DNA from: an uncultured Chitinophagaceae bacterium
Lineage (GTDB): Bacteria; Bacteroidota; Bacteroidia; Chitinophagales; Chitinophagaceae
NCBI GenBank assembly: GCA_937862815.1
Contig: CALMED010000005.1
Coordinates: 1-64,000, forward strand
Length of the DNA stretch: 64,000 nucleotides
Direction: 5' to 3'
In this document: in pieces, positions 1 through 7,215 of the stretch
Layout of the letters: every line of letters begins with the position of its first letter
How positions within the stretch are numbered: position 1 is the first letter of the stretch
Made by a program: the position numbers and the translations under genes
Notes under the pieces: model-generated
Database searches by the model: none
What the model was told of the DNA's origin: nothing
Seen by the model: only the letters and a program-made list of their open reading frames with translations

Positions 1-17
1 AATAAAAAAAAAGTAAC

Positions 18-120
18 GTCATGCTGAGCGGAAGCGAAGCACCCCACCAGGTGAGCAGAATTAAGAATATTTAAAAAGAGAAATCGAGCTCCGTAGCAAG
101 GGGTCCTTCGCTGCGCTTCC
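18..120 (-). repeat. Interspersed repeat R1 (GTCATCCTGAG family), inverted copy
   Basis: A degenerate copy of a family whose ends read GTCATCCTGAGCG and CGCTCAGGATGAC. It matches the reverse complement of the element at 1967-2074 through its interior, including the internal piece AGAAATCGAGCT and the GGTGAGCAGAATTAAG stretch. The two copies lie in opposite orientation on either side of guaB. No coding potential is apparent. The sequence from 121 to 241 holds only repeat-like debris related to 1940-2140. Confidence 0.75.
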
Positions 121-241
121 CGCAATGCTGCGGGAACGTTCGAGGTGATGCGGCATTCCTTGCCGGAGTTCGGCAAAATAACATCCCGTGTAATAAACTT
201 GTCCCCAAGGCAGAACGCGCTGCTACCTTACCCCTCCTGCC

Positions 242-1735
242 TCACCTCGAATAATTCGGGCTTTCCTTCGTGATCTCCACATCATGCGCATGGCTTTCCT
301 TCATGCCGGCATTGGTGATCTTAACGAACCGGGCTTGCTGCAGTTCGGGGATGGTGCGGGCGCCGCAGTAGCCCATACCGGAGCGGAGCCCCCCGGTGTA
401 CTGGTGCACGATCTCGCTCACGTTGCCTTTGAAGGGCACGCGGCCTTCGATGCCTTCCGGTACCAGCTTCTTGATGCCGTCTTCCACATCCTGGAAATAG
501 CGGTCGCTGCTGCCCTGCTGCATGGCGCCGATGGAGCCCATGCCACGGTATTGCTTGAATTTGCGGCCTTCGTAGATGATGGTCTCACCCGGACTTTCCT
601 CCGTACCGGCAAACACGCTGCCCATCATTACAGTGGAGGCGCCGGCGGCGAGGGCTTTCACCAGGTCGCCCGTGTAGCGGATGCCGCCATCGGCAATAAC
701 GGGGATGCCTTTGCTTTTTAGGGCCTGGGCGGCTTCCATGATGGCCGTGAGCTGGGGTACCCCGGTGCCGGCCACGATGCGGGTGGTGCAGATAGAACCC
801 GGGCCAATACCAATCTTCACCGCGTCGGCCCCGGCATCGGCCAGGGCTTTGGCGCCGGCGGCGGTGCCGGCATTGCCCGCGATGACGGAAAGTTTTTTGA
901 AGTTTTTCTTCAGTGCCTTAAGAGCGTCAATCACACCCTTGCTGTGCCCATGGGCGCTGTCGAGGGTGACGATGTCCACGCCCACCTGTTGCAGGGCGGC
1001 GGCGCGGTCGAACAGGTCGGCTGTAATGCCCAGGGCGGCCCCTACGAGCAGGCGGCCGTAGGCATCCTTCCCCGCGTTGGGATGGCTTTGCAACTGCAGC
1101 ATGTCGCGGTAGGTGATGAGCCCCACCAGCGTGCCGTCCTTCTTCACCACGGGTAGTTTTTCAATCTTGTAGCGGCTGAGAATGGTCTTGGCCTTCTTCA
1201 TGTCGGTACCCTCGGGGGCGGTGATGAGGTTTTCGGTGGTCATCACCTCGCTCACCTTGCGCTTGATGTTGGTTTCGAAGCGGAGGTCGCGGTTGGTGAG
1301 GATGCCCACGAGTTTCTTCTTTTCATCCACGATGGGGATGCCGCCGATCTTGTTTTCCCGCATCAGCCGCAGGGCGTCGGCGATGGTGGCGTCTTTGAGG
1401 AGGGTGATGGGGTCGATGATGAGACCGCTCTCGCTGCGTTTTACTTTACGCACCTGGGCGGCCTGGTCTTCCACGCTCATGTTTTTATGCAGAATGCCGA
1501 GGCCGCCTTCCCGTGCCAGGGCAATGGCGAGACCTGCTTCGGTGACCGTATCCATGGCGGCCGACAGCAGGGGGATGTTGAGCCGCAGCGAGCGGGTGAG
1601 CTGGGTGCTGATGTCGGTCTCCCGGGGGAGCACCTGCGAATAGGCGGGCATGAGCAGCACGTCGTCAAACGTGAAGCCTTCGCCGTAAAATTTCTGGAGG
1701 ATTGCCTGGTTGGAGCGGGATTTTCTTGTTGCCAT
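242..1735 (-). CDS. guaB: Inosine-5'-monophosphate dehydrogenase
   Basis: Oxidises IMP to XMP with NAD+, the committed step of guanine nucleotide synthesis, in the cytoplasm. The 497-residue product has the family's usual length: an N-terminal barrel segment ([10 protein letters not shown]), a CBS-domain pair at about 95-215, then the rest of the TIM barrel. The catalytic loop [13 protein letters not shown] is present with the nucleophile Cys at residue 316, followed by the [13 protein letters not shown] and YRGMGS motifs. The ATG at 1735 is preferred to an in-frame TTG six bases upstream because the protein then begins [10 protein letters not shown]. The gene stands alone between two inverted repeats and is presumably monocistronic. 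Confidence 0.97.
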   Translation of the reverse strand: MATRKSRSNQAILQKFYGEGFTFDDVLLMPAYSQVLPRETDISTQLTRSLRLNIPLLSAAMDTVTEAGLAIALAREGGLGILHKNMSVEDQAAQVRKVKRSESGLIIDPITLLKDATIADALRLMRENKIGGIPIVDEKKKLVGILTNRDLRFETNIKRKVSEVMTTENLITAPEGTDMKKAKTILSRYKIEKLPVVKKDGTLVGLITYRDMLQLQSHPNAGKDAYGRLLVGAALGITADLFDRAAALQQVGVDIVTLDSAHGHSKGVIDALKALKKNFKKLSVIAGNAGTAAGAKALADAGADAVKIGIGPGSICTTRIVAGTGVPQLTAIMEAAQALKSKGIPVIADGGIRYTGDLVKALAAGASTVMMGSVFAGTEESPGETIIYEGRKFKQYRGMGSIGAMQQGSSDRYFQDVEDGIKKLVPEGIEGRVPFKGNVSEIVHQYTGGLRSGMGYCGARTIPELQQARFVKITNAGMKESHAHDVEITKESPNYSR

Positions 1736-1756
1736 GTGCAAAAGTAGGGGGGATTT

Positions 1757-1795
1757 TTGATTTGCGATTTCCGATTTGGGATTTGGGATTTGGGG
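1757..1795 (+). repeat. Heptameric GATTTGG-type repeat
   Basis: A run of imperfect 7-base units (GATTTGC, GATTTCC, GATTTGG, GATTTGG) just upstream of guaB. The complementary version of the same repeat lies inside lnt at 2984-3043. It has no coding potential here. Confidence 0.8.
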
Positions 1796-1810
1796 GGCGT
1801 TGCGGCCGGG

Positions 1811-1890
1811 AGGGGTACGAAGCCCAAATTCTAAAAAATATGTTTAAACCCTGCTCACCGGGTGGGGTGCTTCGCTACCGCTCAGCATGA
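1811..1890 (+). repeat. Repeat R2, partial copy of the GTCATCCTGAG family
   Basis: The right half of the element is recognisable (CCTGCTCACCGGGTG, then CTTCGCTACCGCTCAGCATGA). The left terminus is degraded. It is one of three copies that fill the guaB-lnt gap. Confidence 0.65.
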
Positions 1891-1966
1891 GATTACTTTT
1901 TTTAATTTTATTTAGCCGGATGATTTATCTGAGAACTGCAGCAAGGAATGCCGCATCAATCACAAC

Positions 1967-2074
1967 GTCATCCTGAGCGCAGCGAAGGACCCCTAGCTAC
2001 GAAGCTCGATTTCTCTTTTAAATATTCTTAATTCTGCTCACCGGGTGAGATCCTTCGCTACCGCTCAGGATGAC
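1967..2074 (+). repeat. Repeat R3, complete copy of the GTCATCCTGAG family
   Basis: A 108-base element with terminal inverted repeats: GTCATCCTGAGCG at the left and CGCTCAGGATGAC at the right, each followed inward by a CGAAGGA / TCCTTCG pair. The interior contains CTGCTCACCGGGTGAG. It could fold as one long hairpin. There is no open reading frame, so it is a REP or MITE-like non-autonomous repeat. Its reverse complement aligns with R1. Confidence 0.85.
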
Positions 2075-2193
2075 GTTTATTTATTATTTTTTTGTCACCT
2101 GATGCCACTCCACCGAACTCCGGCAGCAGCAGTTCCTCAATCATGGACGTTCCCGCAGAAGGGCGGGATGGGCTTCGCAACTTCACTCCGAAC

Positions 2194-2309
2194 GTCATCC
2201 TGAGGGCTCTGCCCGAAGGATCTTTTGCCACGGAGAGGTTGCTGCTTCTAAAAAATGGTTCTTAGAACCTGCTTACCGGATGAGATCCTTCGCTCCCGCT
2301 CAGGATGAC
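2194..2309 (+). repeat. Repeat R4, complete copy of the GTCATCCTGAG family
   Basis: Same terminal inverted repeats as R3, with a different central section (CCACGGAGAGG and CTTAGAACCTGCTTACCGG). It closely resembles R5 at 16887-17001, including what follows it, so R4 and R5 belong to the same subtype and to a larger composite repeat. Confidence 0.85.
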
Positions 2310-2355
2310 GTTTTTTTATTATTTTTCTGTCACCTGATGCCCCTTCTCCGCAATA

Positions 2356-2437
2356 CCCGCCGCCAGGGTTGATAACCGCTGGCGGGGAAACGCACGCCTC
2401 CATTTACACATTTACACATTTGACCATTTACACATTA
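2356..2437 (+). repeat. CCCGCC hairpin plus TTTACACA repeats
   Basis: A palindrome (CCCGCCGCCAG with CTGGCGGGG, 2356-2387) is followed by several copies of CATTTACACATT (2402-2437), ending just before the lnt start codon. The same order and orientation recurs at 17048-17128. The block may form the leader of lnt, but no promoter is evident. Confidence 0.75.
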
Positions 2438-2447
2438 CTTTTACACC

Positions 2448-4067
2448 ATGCTCTCCCTCCTGCGCCGCCCCCTGCTGCTGCCCCTGCTCAGCGGACTCCT
2501 CTGCTGGCTGGCCTGGCCGCCGCTGGGATTTACAGCCGCCCTTTTCGTGGCCTTCATCCCCCTGCTGGCGCTGAGTAACCGTCCCCTCAGCAACTACCAC
2601 TACCTGCTCTACCTCTACCTGGGCCTCTTCACCTGGAACCTCGCTACCACCTGGTGGATCTGGAACGCCTCCCTCCTCGGCGCCTGGCTGGCCATTTTCG
2701 TCAACTCCCTGCTCATGACCCTCCCCTGGATGGGCTACCGCTGGGTGCAGCGCCGCGCCGGGGTGCAGGCGGGTGCGGCCGCGCTGGTGGTGTTCTGGAT
2801 GAGTTTTGAATACCTGCACCAGCTCGACTGGGGCCTCAGCTGGCCCTGGCTCACCCTCGGCAATGCCTTCGCCGTCCGCACGGCCTGGGTGCAGTGGTAC
2901 GAATACACCGGCACCAGCGGCGGCACCCTCTGGGTCCTCGCCGTCAACCTCCTGCTCTACCACAGCAGTCTGCGTGCATTCAGAAATCTGCAATCCCAAA
3001 CCCCAAATCCCAAATCCGAAATCCCAAATCTGAAATCTTCAATTTTATTGCGCTTCATCACCCTGCTGGTCATCGCCCTCCCTCTCGTTATCAGCCGCTG
3101 GCTGCAACCCTCCGTACCTCCGCCCGATGCGGCCGCAACACCCAACGTGGTGGTGGTGCAGCCCAATATTGACCCGTACGAAAAAGTGTCCACCGGCAGC
3201 TTTGAAGCACAGCTGCAGGAACTCATCCGCCTCAGCGAAGAAAAGATTGACAGCAATACCACCCTGTTGGTATGGCCCGAAACAGCCCTCTATTCCCCCA
3301 ACGGGTTCGACGAAACGCTGCTGCGGGAGAATTTCTTCCTCACTCCCCTGTTTGCCTTCCTGCAGCGGCATCCGCGACTGCAGCTCTTTACCGGCATTGA
3401 GAGCTACCGGCTGTTCAATGAAAAAGTCTCGCCCTATGCCCGCCCCATCTCCGACTCGCGGCAATGGTACGAAGCCTACAACGGCAGCGTGCTGCTCGAC
3501 AGCGGCGGGGCCCGGCAGTTTTACCACAAGAGCATGCTGGTGCCCGGGGTGGAGACCCTGCCCCGCTTCCTCCTTTTCCTGGGGCCGGTGTTTGAAAAAT
3601 TTGGCGGCACCACGGGCGGCTATGCCCGGCAGGCGGAGCGCAACCCCGTGGACACCCGCAGCGGCTACCGGCTGGCGCCGGCCATCTGCTACGAAAGCAT
3701 CTACGGCGAATACATGAGCCGCTACCGGGCGCAGGGCGCCAACCTCGTGGCCATCATCACCAACGACGGATGGTGGGGCAATACCCCCGGCTACCGCCAG
3801 CACCTGGCCTATGCCCGCCTGCGGGCCATCGAAAACCGCTGCTGGGTGGTGCGCAGCGCCAATACCGGCGTTAGCTGTTTCATTGACCCGGCCGGCACGG
3901 TGTACCAGGCGCAAGATTGGTGGACGGCCGCCTCCGTCAAACAACCCATACCAGCCACCAACGGCTCCACTTTTTATGCCCGCTACGGCGACCTGCTGAG
4001 CAAGGCCGCCCTGGTGCTGAGCGTGTTGCTGCTGGGGGTGGGATGGTGGGTGCGGAAAAAATATTGA
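2448..4067 (+). CDS. lnt: Apolipoprotein N-acyltransferase
   Basis: Transfers the third acyl chain to the N-terminal cysteine of lipoproteins in the inner membrane. The 539-residue product has about six membrane helices in residues 1-220, a periplasmic nitrilase-fold domain at about 230-500, and a last helix near 515-535. The nitrilase triad is visible: Glu278 (WPETALY), Lys361 (FYHKSMLVPG) and Cys414 (AICYESIYGE). Residues about 179-198 are encoded by an in-frame heptameric repeat that lengthens the loop before the sixth helix. The stop codon lies inside a 130-base direct repeat that starts at 4064. The ATG at 2448 immediately follows a repeat-rich leader. Confidence 0.95.
   Translation: MLSLLRRPLLLPLLSGLLCWLAWPPLGFTAALFVAFIPLLALSNRPLSNYHYLLYLYLGLFTWNLATTWWIWNASLLGAWLAIFVNSLLMTLPWMGYRWVQRRAGVQAGAAALVVFWMSFEYLHQLDWGLSWPWLTLGNAFAVRTAWVQWYEYTGTSGGTLWVLAVNLLLYHSSLRAFRNLQSQTPNPKSEIPNLKSSILLRFITLLVIALPLVISRWLQPSVPPPDAAATPNVVVVQPNIDPYEKVSTGSFEAQLQELIRLSEEKIDSNTTLLVWPETALYSPNGFDETLLRENFFLTPLFAFLQRHPRLQLFTGIESYRLFNEKVSPYARPISDSRQWYEAYNGSVLLDSGGARQFYHKSMLVPGVETLPRFLLFLGPVFEKFGGTTGGYARQAERNPVDTRSGYRLAPAICYESIYGEYMSRYRAQGANLVAIITNDGWWGNTPGYRQHLAYARLRAIENRCWVVRSANTGVSCFIDPAGTVYQAQDWWTAASVKQPIPATNGSTFYARYGDLLSKAALVLSVLLLGVGWWVRKKY
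2984..3043 (+). repeat. In-frame heptameric repeat inside lnt
   Basis: Units of the type CAAATCC / GAAATCC, complementary to the repeat at 1757-1795, are read in frame as a Ser/Pro/Asn/Lys-rich linker of about 20 residues. They lie between the fifth and sixth predicted membrane helices of Lnt. No stop codon is introduced. Confidence 0.85.
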
Positions 4068-4192
4068 AATAATGTTGACAGCCCTGATTACATAAAGACT
4101 GCCGTCTATCTTTAAAGCGTTGTGCTTTTCACCTGTTCTTATTAACTCCGTAACTTCTGTGCCCAACTCTGCGCCCTCTGTGGTTAAAAAAC
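4064..4192 (+). repeat. 130-base direct repeat, copy 1
   Basis: Starts TTGAAATAATGTTGACAGCC and ends CCTCTGTGGTTAAAAAAC. It is a diverged duplicate of 4274-4405, with shared landmarks CGTCTATCTTTA, GCGTTGTG and CTGTGCCCAACT. The lnt stop codon (4065-4067) is part of the repeat. No ORF is evident in the lnt-hydrolase gap (4068-4477). Confidence 0.8.
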
Positions 4193-4273
4193 AAACCAAA
4201 AATGGGATACGATAACATACCAGCCAAGCCACATTCGTCCTCATCTACTTGCTGGCGGCTCAGAAAAACAATG

Positions 4274-4405
4274 TTGAAATAATGTTGACAGCCCTGCTTG
4301 CAAATACCAAAACCGCCGTCTATCTTTAGTGCGTTGTGTTTTTCCCCTGTTGACTTCTACCCATTCCCTCTGTGCCCAACTTAGTGTCCTCTGTGGTTAA
4401 AAAAC
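4274..4405 (+). repeat. 130-base direct repeat, copy 2
   Basis: Second copy of the repeat at 4064-4192, with the same beginning and end. About 80 bases of unrelated sequence separate the copies. It ends about 70 bases before the hydrolase start codon. Confidence 0.8.
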
Positions 4406-4477
4406 CACAAAGGCAGGAGTAGAATCCTGCAACCGGAACCGCACAACACCTGAAAAACAAGAAAAAGCACCTGCACT

Positions 4478-5323
4478 ATGCATGGCACCGTCTCCACCCC
4501 CTCGGGTGAATTTCATTACCAACGTAACGGCACCGGCGAACCGGTGGTGCTTCTGCATGGATTTGGCGAGGACCGCCGCATCTGGGAGAGGCAGGTGGAG
4601 GCCCTGCAGCAATATTACACCGTTTACACCCCCGACTTCCGCGGCAGCGGTAAAAGTCCCCTGCCGGATACCGGTACTATCAGTATGGAATCCCTGGCCG
4701 ATGATGTACAGCTGCTGTTGGAGCAGGAAGGTGTGGAGCAATGCGTGCTGCTGGGTCACTCCATGGGCGGCTATGTGGCCCTGGCTTTTGCGAAGCGCTA
4801 TCCGCAGTACCTGCGGGGGCTGGGCCTGATCCACTCCACGGCCTATGCCGACAGCCCGGAGAAGCAGGAAGCCCGGCTGAAGAACATCGCCTTTATAAAC
4901 GAGCATGGTACCGACGCGTTTTTGCGGGCCACCCTGCCCAACCTTTTTGGCGAGCGATTTAAAGCGCAGAAAGGCGAAGTCGTGGAAGAACTGATCCGGC
5001 GGGGAGCAGGCTTTACCCCCGCGGCCCTGACGGCTTACACCGATGCCATGCGCCTGCGCCCCGACCGGCGGGCGGTGCTGCAGGAGTTGCAGGTACCCGT
5101 GCTGTTGTTCATTGGCGCCGAAGACAAAGCCGTGTTACCGTCCGACGCGCTGGAACAGGCCGCCCTGCCGACCCGCTGCATGGCGGAGTACCTGCCCGGC
5201 ATTGCCCACATGGGGATGTGGGAGGCGACGGATGCGCTGAATGAAACGTTGAAGAAATTCCTGGTCTGGGTGGAAGTAGAAGAAACCGACTATAAACGTT
5301 TACAAACGATTACAAACGGCTAG
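4478..5323 (+). CDS. Alpha/beta-fold hydrolase
   Basis: A 281-residue protein of the alpha/beta hydrolase superfamily. The oxyanion-hole motif LLHGFGE lies near residue 25, the nucleophile elbow GHSMGG near 92, a candidate acid in GAEDKAV near 213, and the catalytic His in GIAHMGMWE near 246. There is no signal peptide, so it is cytoplasmic. Substrate cannot be read from the sequence; esters, lactones or haloalkanes are all possible in this superfamily. It is GC-rich like the host and marks the left chromosomal edge of the AT-rich foreign segment. The last residues (about 265-281) are unusually hydrophilic and may be a shifted natural end. Confidence 0.88.
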   Translation: MHGTVSTPSGEFHYQRNGTGEPVVLLHGFGEDRRIWERQVEALQQYYTVYTPDFRGSGKSPLPDTGTISMESLADDVQLLLEQEGVEQCVLLGHSMGGYVALAFAKRYPQYLRGLGLIHSTAYADSPEKQEARLKNIAFINEHGTDAFLRATLPNLFGERFKAQKGEVVEELIRRGAGFTPAALTAYTDAMRLRPDRRAVLQELQVPVLLFIGAEDKAVLPSDALEQAALPTRCMAEYLPGIAHMGMWEATDALNETLKKFLVWVEVEETDYKRLQTITNG

Positions 5324-5441
5324 TTGTGGCGTATTGGCGAAACGGCAAAAGATTGCGGATATTTTAAAAATTAACTCATTTTAAACCAATTGGAAAAATT
5401 GCCGCAATGAATAAAGGGTGTAAACTTTCGTAAAATATTAA

Positions 5442-5456
5442 GTTATAGCCAATTGT
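5442..5456 (+). other. Left boundary of cassette 1 (R'-like box)
   Basis: The 15 bases GTTATAGCCAATTGT match the reverse complement of 9025-9039 at 14 of 15 positions. This is the relation expected between the start of an integron cassette (R' box) and the R'' box that closes the same cassette. The first gene starts only 4 bases downstream. An unrelated 7-base inverted repeat (5352-5358 with 5402-5408) lies just upstream. Confidence 0.6.
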
Positions 5457-5459
5457 AAA

Positions 5460-6050
5460 ATGACGACCAAAGAATATCAAAATATTATCCATCCATTAAT
5501 TCAAACTAAACTTGAAGGTCTTGAAGTGAAAAATGAATGGACTGCATTTACTGGATACCATAATCACTATTCACCTCGAGTTGACATTGCTGTCGGACCA
5601 TTTAGTATTGTTGCTGGACAAAATCAGACCCAGGTTTATAATCAACTAGTAGTAAATGAGAACGTTCAGTCATTTATTCGACAACTATATAACATACACA
5701 TTGAGAATATTGGATTAGAAGTAAACAATGAAATCACAATTCCACCATTCGAAGATTTGATTAACAGAAATCAGAATGCTAGATGTTTTCTTGCAATAGA
5801 AATAGAAAATGAGAATTCAAAGAAACACATTATGGGTAGTCTAATTAATGCCGCCTCGTTAGGAAGGATAGGTATTGGTGTAGCTTATTCTGAAAAGACC
5901 ATGAGAACTTTTATCAGAATTATGAATTATTTAGGTTTCTTAAGAAGAGTTGAAAAGAATACATATGACACGACAAATTTTTTGATTATTTCAAAAGATC
6001 AAATGCAAACTATATTAACCCAAATAAATGACAACAATGGCAGACCATGA
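5460..6050 (+). CDS. Cassette-encoded protein of unknown function, faintly nuclease-like
   Basis: A 196-residue soluble protein that I cannot assign to a named family. Residue order RVDIAVG (Asp42), then FLAIEIEN (Glu114-x-Glu116) followed by KKH (121-123), loosely resembles the D...ExK arrangement of PD-(D/E)XK nucleases with Glu replacing Lys; this is an inference, not a firm match. The start lies 4 bases after the cassette boundary. Its 3' end overlaps the SIR2 gene by 23 bases, so the two are translationally coupled. It is strongly AT-rich compared with flanking chromosomal genes, a sign of transfer. Likely role: an accessory or sensor component of the SIR2-HerA module. Confidence 0.7.
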   Translation: MTTKEYQNIIHPLIQTKLEGLEVKNEWTAFTGYHNHYSPRVDIAVGPFSIVAGQNQTQVYNQLVVNENVQSFIRQLYNIHIENIGLEVNNEITIPPFEDLINRNQNARCFLAIEIENENSKKHIMGSLINAASLGRIGIGVAYSEKTMRTFIRIMNYLGFLRRVEKNTYDTTNFLIISKDQMQTILTQINDNNGRP

Positions 6051-7215
6051 CTTTGAATCAATAACTGAAGAGCTAAGAAAGCAGCTCGACTCCAGTAGAC
6101 AAAATTGGCTTTTTGGAGCTGGTATAAGCTATAAGTCAAATATTCCTTTGATGTACCCATTGACTGCGAGGGTAAAAAGCATTATTGTTGATTCCAAGAA
6201 TGAAAAGGATATTGAAATCTATAATTTACTTACTTCTGAATTACACGACAAGTCTCATATAGAACACTATTTAAGTCATATTGGTGATTTGATTGCATTG
6301 GCTGACAGGTCAAAAACACAGTCAGCCACTGTGGGTACAAAATCATTCACAAAAGATGAACTTTTAAATCTTCATAAATCTATAATTTCTGCAATTGGTG
6401 AAACTGTTCGATATGGTTATTCAAATGATGGAACCGAAATAATTGGTGATTTTTCAAATCCAATCGTAGAAATTGAACACCATATCAAATTTGTTCAAGC
6501 GATTTATTCAAATAGATCTAATTTGCTATCTAGATCAAAACTCACTTTTTTTTCTACCAATTATGATACATTACTAGAGGATGCTTTAGGGTTAGAAAAA
6601 TTCACTGTTGTTGATGGTTTTTCGGGTGGAGCAATTGCATATTGGAATCCACAATTTGAATTTCAAGATCCTCATAGCTTGCCTAATAAATGCCTGCTTT
6701 ACAAACTGCACGGGTCAATTGACTGGTATCGTGATGAAAAAAAAGGTCTAGTAAGGACTAGATATGGAACCAAATATTTAGCAAATAAGTCTGAGATAAT
6801 GATTTATCCTCAAGCAACAAAATATGTAGAAACTCAAAAAGACCCATTTTCATATTTATTTAATGGCTTTAGAAACGCACTAAATACAAATGAAGACAAT
6901 GTATTAATAACATGTGGATATAGCTTCGGTGACGACCATATTAATGCTGAAATTGAAGCAGCACTAACAAGTAGAAACAACAGGACAACATTAATCGCTT
7001 TTGCACAAGAAAACCCTGACGGAACTATTGTGATTAACAAAACCCTTGATGCATGGCTCACAGACAAACAATTCGGCAGTAGAGTTTATGTTGCAGGACA
7101 AAAGGGGGTTTACTATAATTCAACAGAACCTCTACAAACCTCAGATAAGAAAGATTTGTTCTGGTGGACATTTTCAGGATTAACAAATTTCATTTTAACT
7201 GGAAACCATGAGTAA
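6028..7215 (+). CDS. SIR2-family protein, presumptive NADase effector
   Basis: A 395-residue protein with the landmarks of SIR2-type NAD hydrolases: GAGIS at 30-34 (NAD-binding loop), STNYD at 176-180, KLHGSIDW at 226-233 with the candidate catalytic His228, and GYSFGDDH at 297-304. The TNYD, LHG and GYS.GD.H pattern is typical of anti-phage SIR2 proteins (Thoeris, SIR2-HerA, DSR families) rather than of housekeeping deacetylases. The zinc-finger cysteines of deacetylases are absent. An alternative ATG at 6037 would shorten it by three residues. It overlaps the preceding gene and shares ATGAGTAA with the following HerA gene, implying one stoichiometric complex. Inferred role: NAD+ depletion upon infection. 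Confidence 0.88.
   Translation: MTTMADHDFESITEELRKQLDSSRQNWLFGAGISYKSNIPLMYPLTARVKSIIVDSKNEKDIEIYNLLTSELHDKSHIEHYLSHIGDLIALADRSKTQSATVGTKSFTKDELLNLHKSIISAIGETVRYGYSNDGTEIIGDFSNPIVEIEHHIKFVQAIYSNRSNLLSRSKLTFFSTNYDTLLEDALGLEKFTVVDGFSGGAIAYWNPQFEFQDPHSLPNKCLLYKLHGSIDWYRDEKKGLVRTRYGTKYLANKSEIMIYPQATKYVETQKDPFSYLFNGFRNALNTNEDNVLITCGYSFGDDHINAEIEAALTSRNNRTTLIAFAQENPDGTIVINKTLDAWLTDKQFGSRVYVAGQKGVYYNSTEPLQTSDKKDLFWWTFSGLTNFILTGNHE

Noticed and set aside
2356..2437. Possible CRISPR-like array in the TTTACACA repeats
   Set aside because: Units are about 12 bases, contiguous and without spacers of constant length; there are no cas genes.
3045..4244. Long open frame on the minus strand opposite lnt
   Set aside because: It is a GC-rich shadow of the well-supported lnt gene, and its composition shows no protein-family features.
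5352..5408. Short inverted repeat ATTGCGG/CCGCAAT as a possible attC or attI upstream of cassette 1
   Set aside because: Seven paired bases with a 43-base spacer and no AAC/GTT edges; it does not resemble the site at 9025-9170.
6028..7215. Housekeeping sirtuin deacetylase as the identity of the SIR2 protein
   Set aside because: Zinc-binding cysteine pairs are absent, and the TNYD/LHG/GYSFGDDH set and the HerA partner fit defence NADases.
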